DNA from: a gamma proteobacterium HTCC2207
GTDB lineage: Bacteria; Pseudomonadota; Gammaproteobacteria; Pseudomonadales; Porticoccaceae
Direction: 5' to 3'
DNA: 64,000 nucleotides
NCBI GenBank assembly: GCA_000153445.1
Contig: CH672397.1
Location: 230,930 to 294,929 of the forward strand
Shown: positions 63,899 to 64,000 of the stretch, piece after piece
Numbering within the stretch: position 1 is the stretch's first letter
How the letters are laid out: each line of letters begins with the position of its first letter
Made by a program: the position numbers and the translations under genes
The notes under the pieces: generated by a model
What the model saw: the letters and a program-made list of their open reading frames with translations, nothing else
What the model was told of the DNA's origin: nothing
Database searches by the model: none

Positions 63899-64000
63899 GT
63901 GTATCAAATTTTCCTCGCTGGTGGCTGGCTTATGTGGCCACTACTTATCTGCTCGATTATCGTTGTCGCAATTTCCATTGAACGCTTTATTACCCTCAAA
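63899..64000 (+). CDS. ExbB/TolQ/MotA-family proton channel, N-terminal fragment
   Basis: Only the first 34 codons are in the window (VYQIFLAGGWLMWPLLICSI and then SIERFITLK). AGGWLMWP followed by a membrane helix and ERF is the typical start of ExbB-like biopolymer transport proteins. The GTG at 63899 has GGAAG at good spacing; an in-frame ATG at 63887 is possible. In Pseudomonas the order comEC-exbB-exbD-lpxK is conserved, so exbD is expected next. The gene runs off the edge. Confidence 0.8.
   Translation, partial: MYQIFLAGGWLMWPLLICSIIVVAISIERFITLK

Overview
The window reads as chromosomal DNA of a marine-type gammaproteobacterium. The blocks map-glnD-dapC, rpsB-tsf-pyrH-frr-uppS-cdsA-dxr-rseP-bamA-skp-lpxD-fabZ-lpxA-lpxB-rnhB-(KASIII)-dnaE-accA and comEC-exbB have Pseudomonas/Cellvibrio-like order and protein sequences. 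I would guess the Cellvibrionales/SAR92-OM60 neighbourhood, but that placement is inference. Base composition looks mid-range throughout. I saw no transposase, phage gene or CRISPR array.

Region 1 (1-23.6 kb) is an accessory lipid/acyl-CoA catabolism region. It holds the end of fadH, two separate pairs of acyl-CoA dehydrogenase genes that each look like a heteromeric (catalytic plus FAD-binding) enzyme, a family IV esterase, a DUF1295 membrane protein, a POT peptide transporter and an XRE/MmyB-type regulator. These are followed by a MaoC hydratase - SDR - thiolase run, a lipoprotein alkylsulfatase, a membrane-anchored beta-propeller protein, an acyl-CoA ligase, an alpha/beta hydrolase, and a divergent thiolase / high-molecular-weight FabG pair. 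Together they supply every step needed to release, activate and beta-oxidise an acyl or alkyl (possibly sulfated or terpenoid/steroid-like) substrate; the substrate is unknown.

Region 2 (23.6-32.6 kb) has lysine/DAP biosynthesis (dapD, dapC), an ArsC/Spx-like protein, the alkylation-repair pair ada-alkA with a plausible Ada box, nth, glnD and map. Region 3 (32.6-53.3 kb) is the translation / isoprenoid / outer-membrane / lipid A superoperon, followed by dnaE and accA. dnaE has no ATG, GTG or TTG in a position that keeps its essential N-terminus and seems to start at ATA. Region 4 (53.3-64 kb) holds a hypothetical protein, epmC, xni, pdxB, alaA, a DUF1499 protein, tRNA-Glu and tRNA-Gly with a strong promoter, a patatin, a flavodoxin-like protein, a comEC that is broken at two places, and the start of an exbB/tolQ-like gene.

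The most striking structure that genes do not explain is a large number of short tandem repeats with unrelated units of 11-23 bp. Most sit at gene 3' ends and several begin at or run across the stop codon. Those inside genes are always multiples of 3 bp (12 or 15). There is also a long imperfect palindrome (about 140 bp) between two convergent genes.
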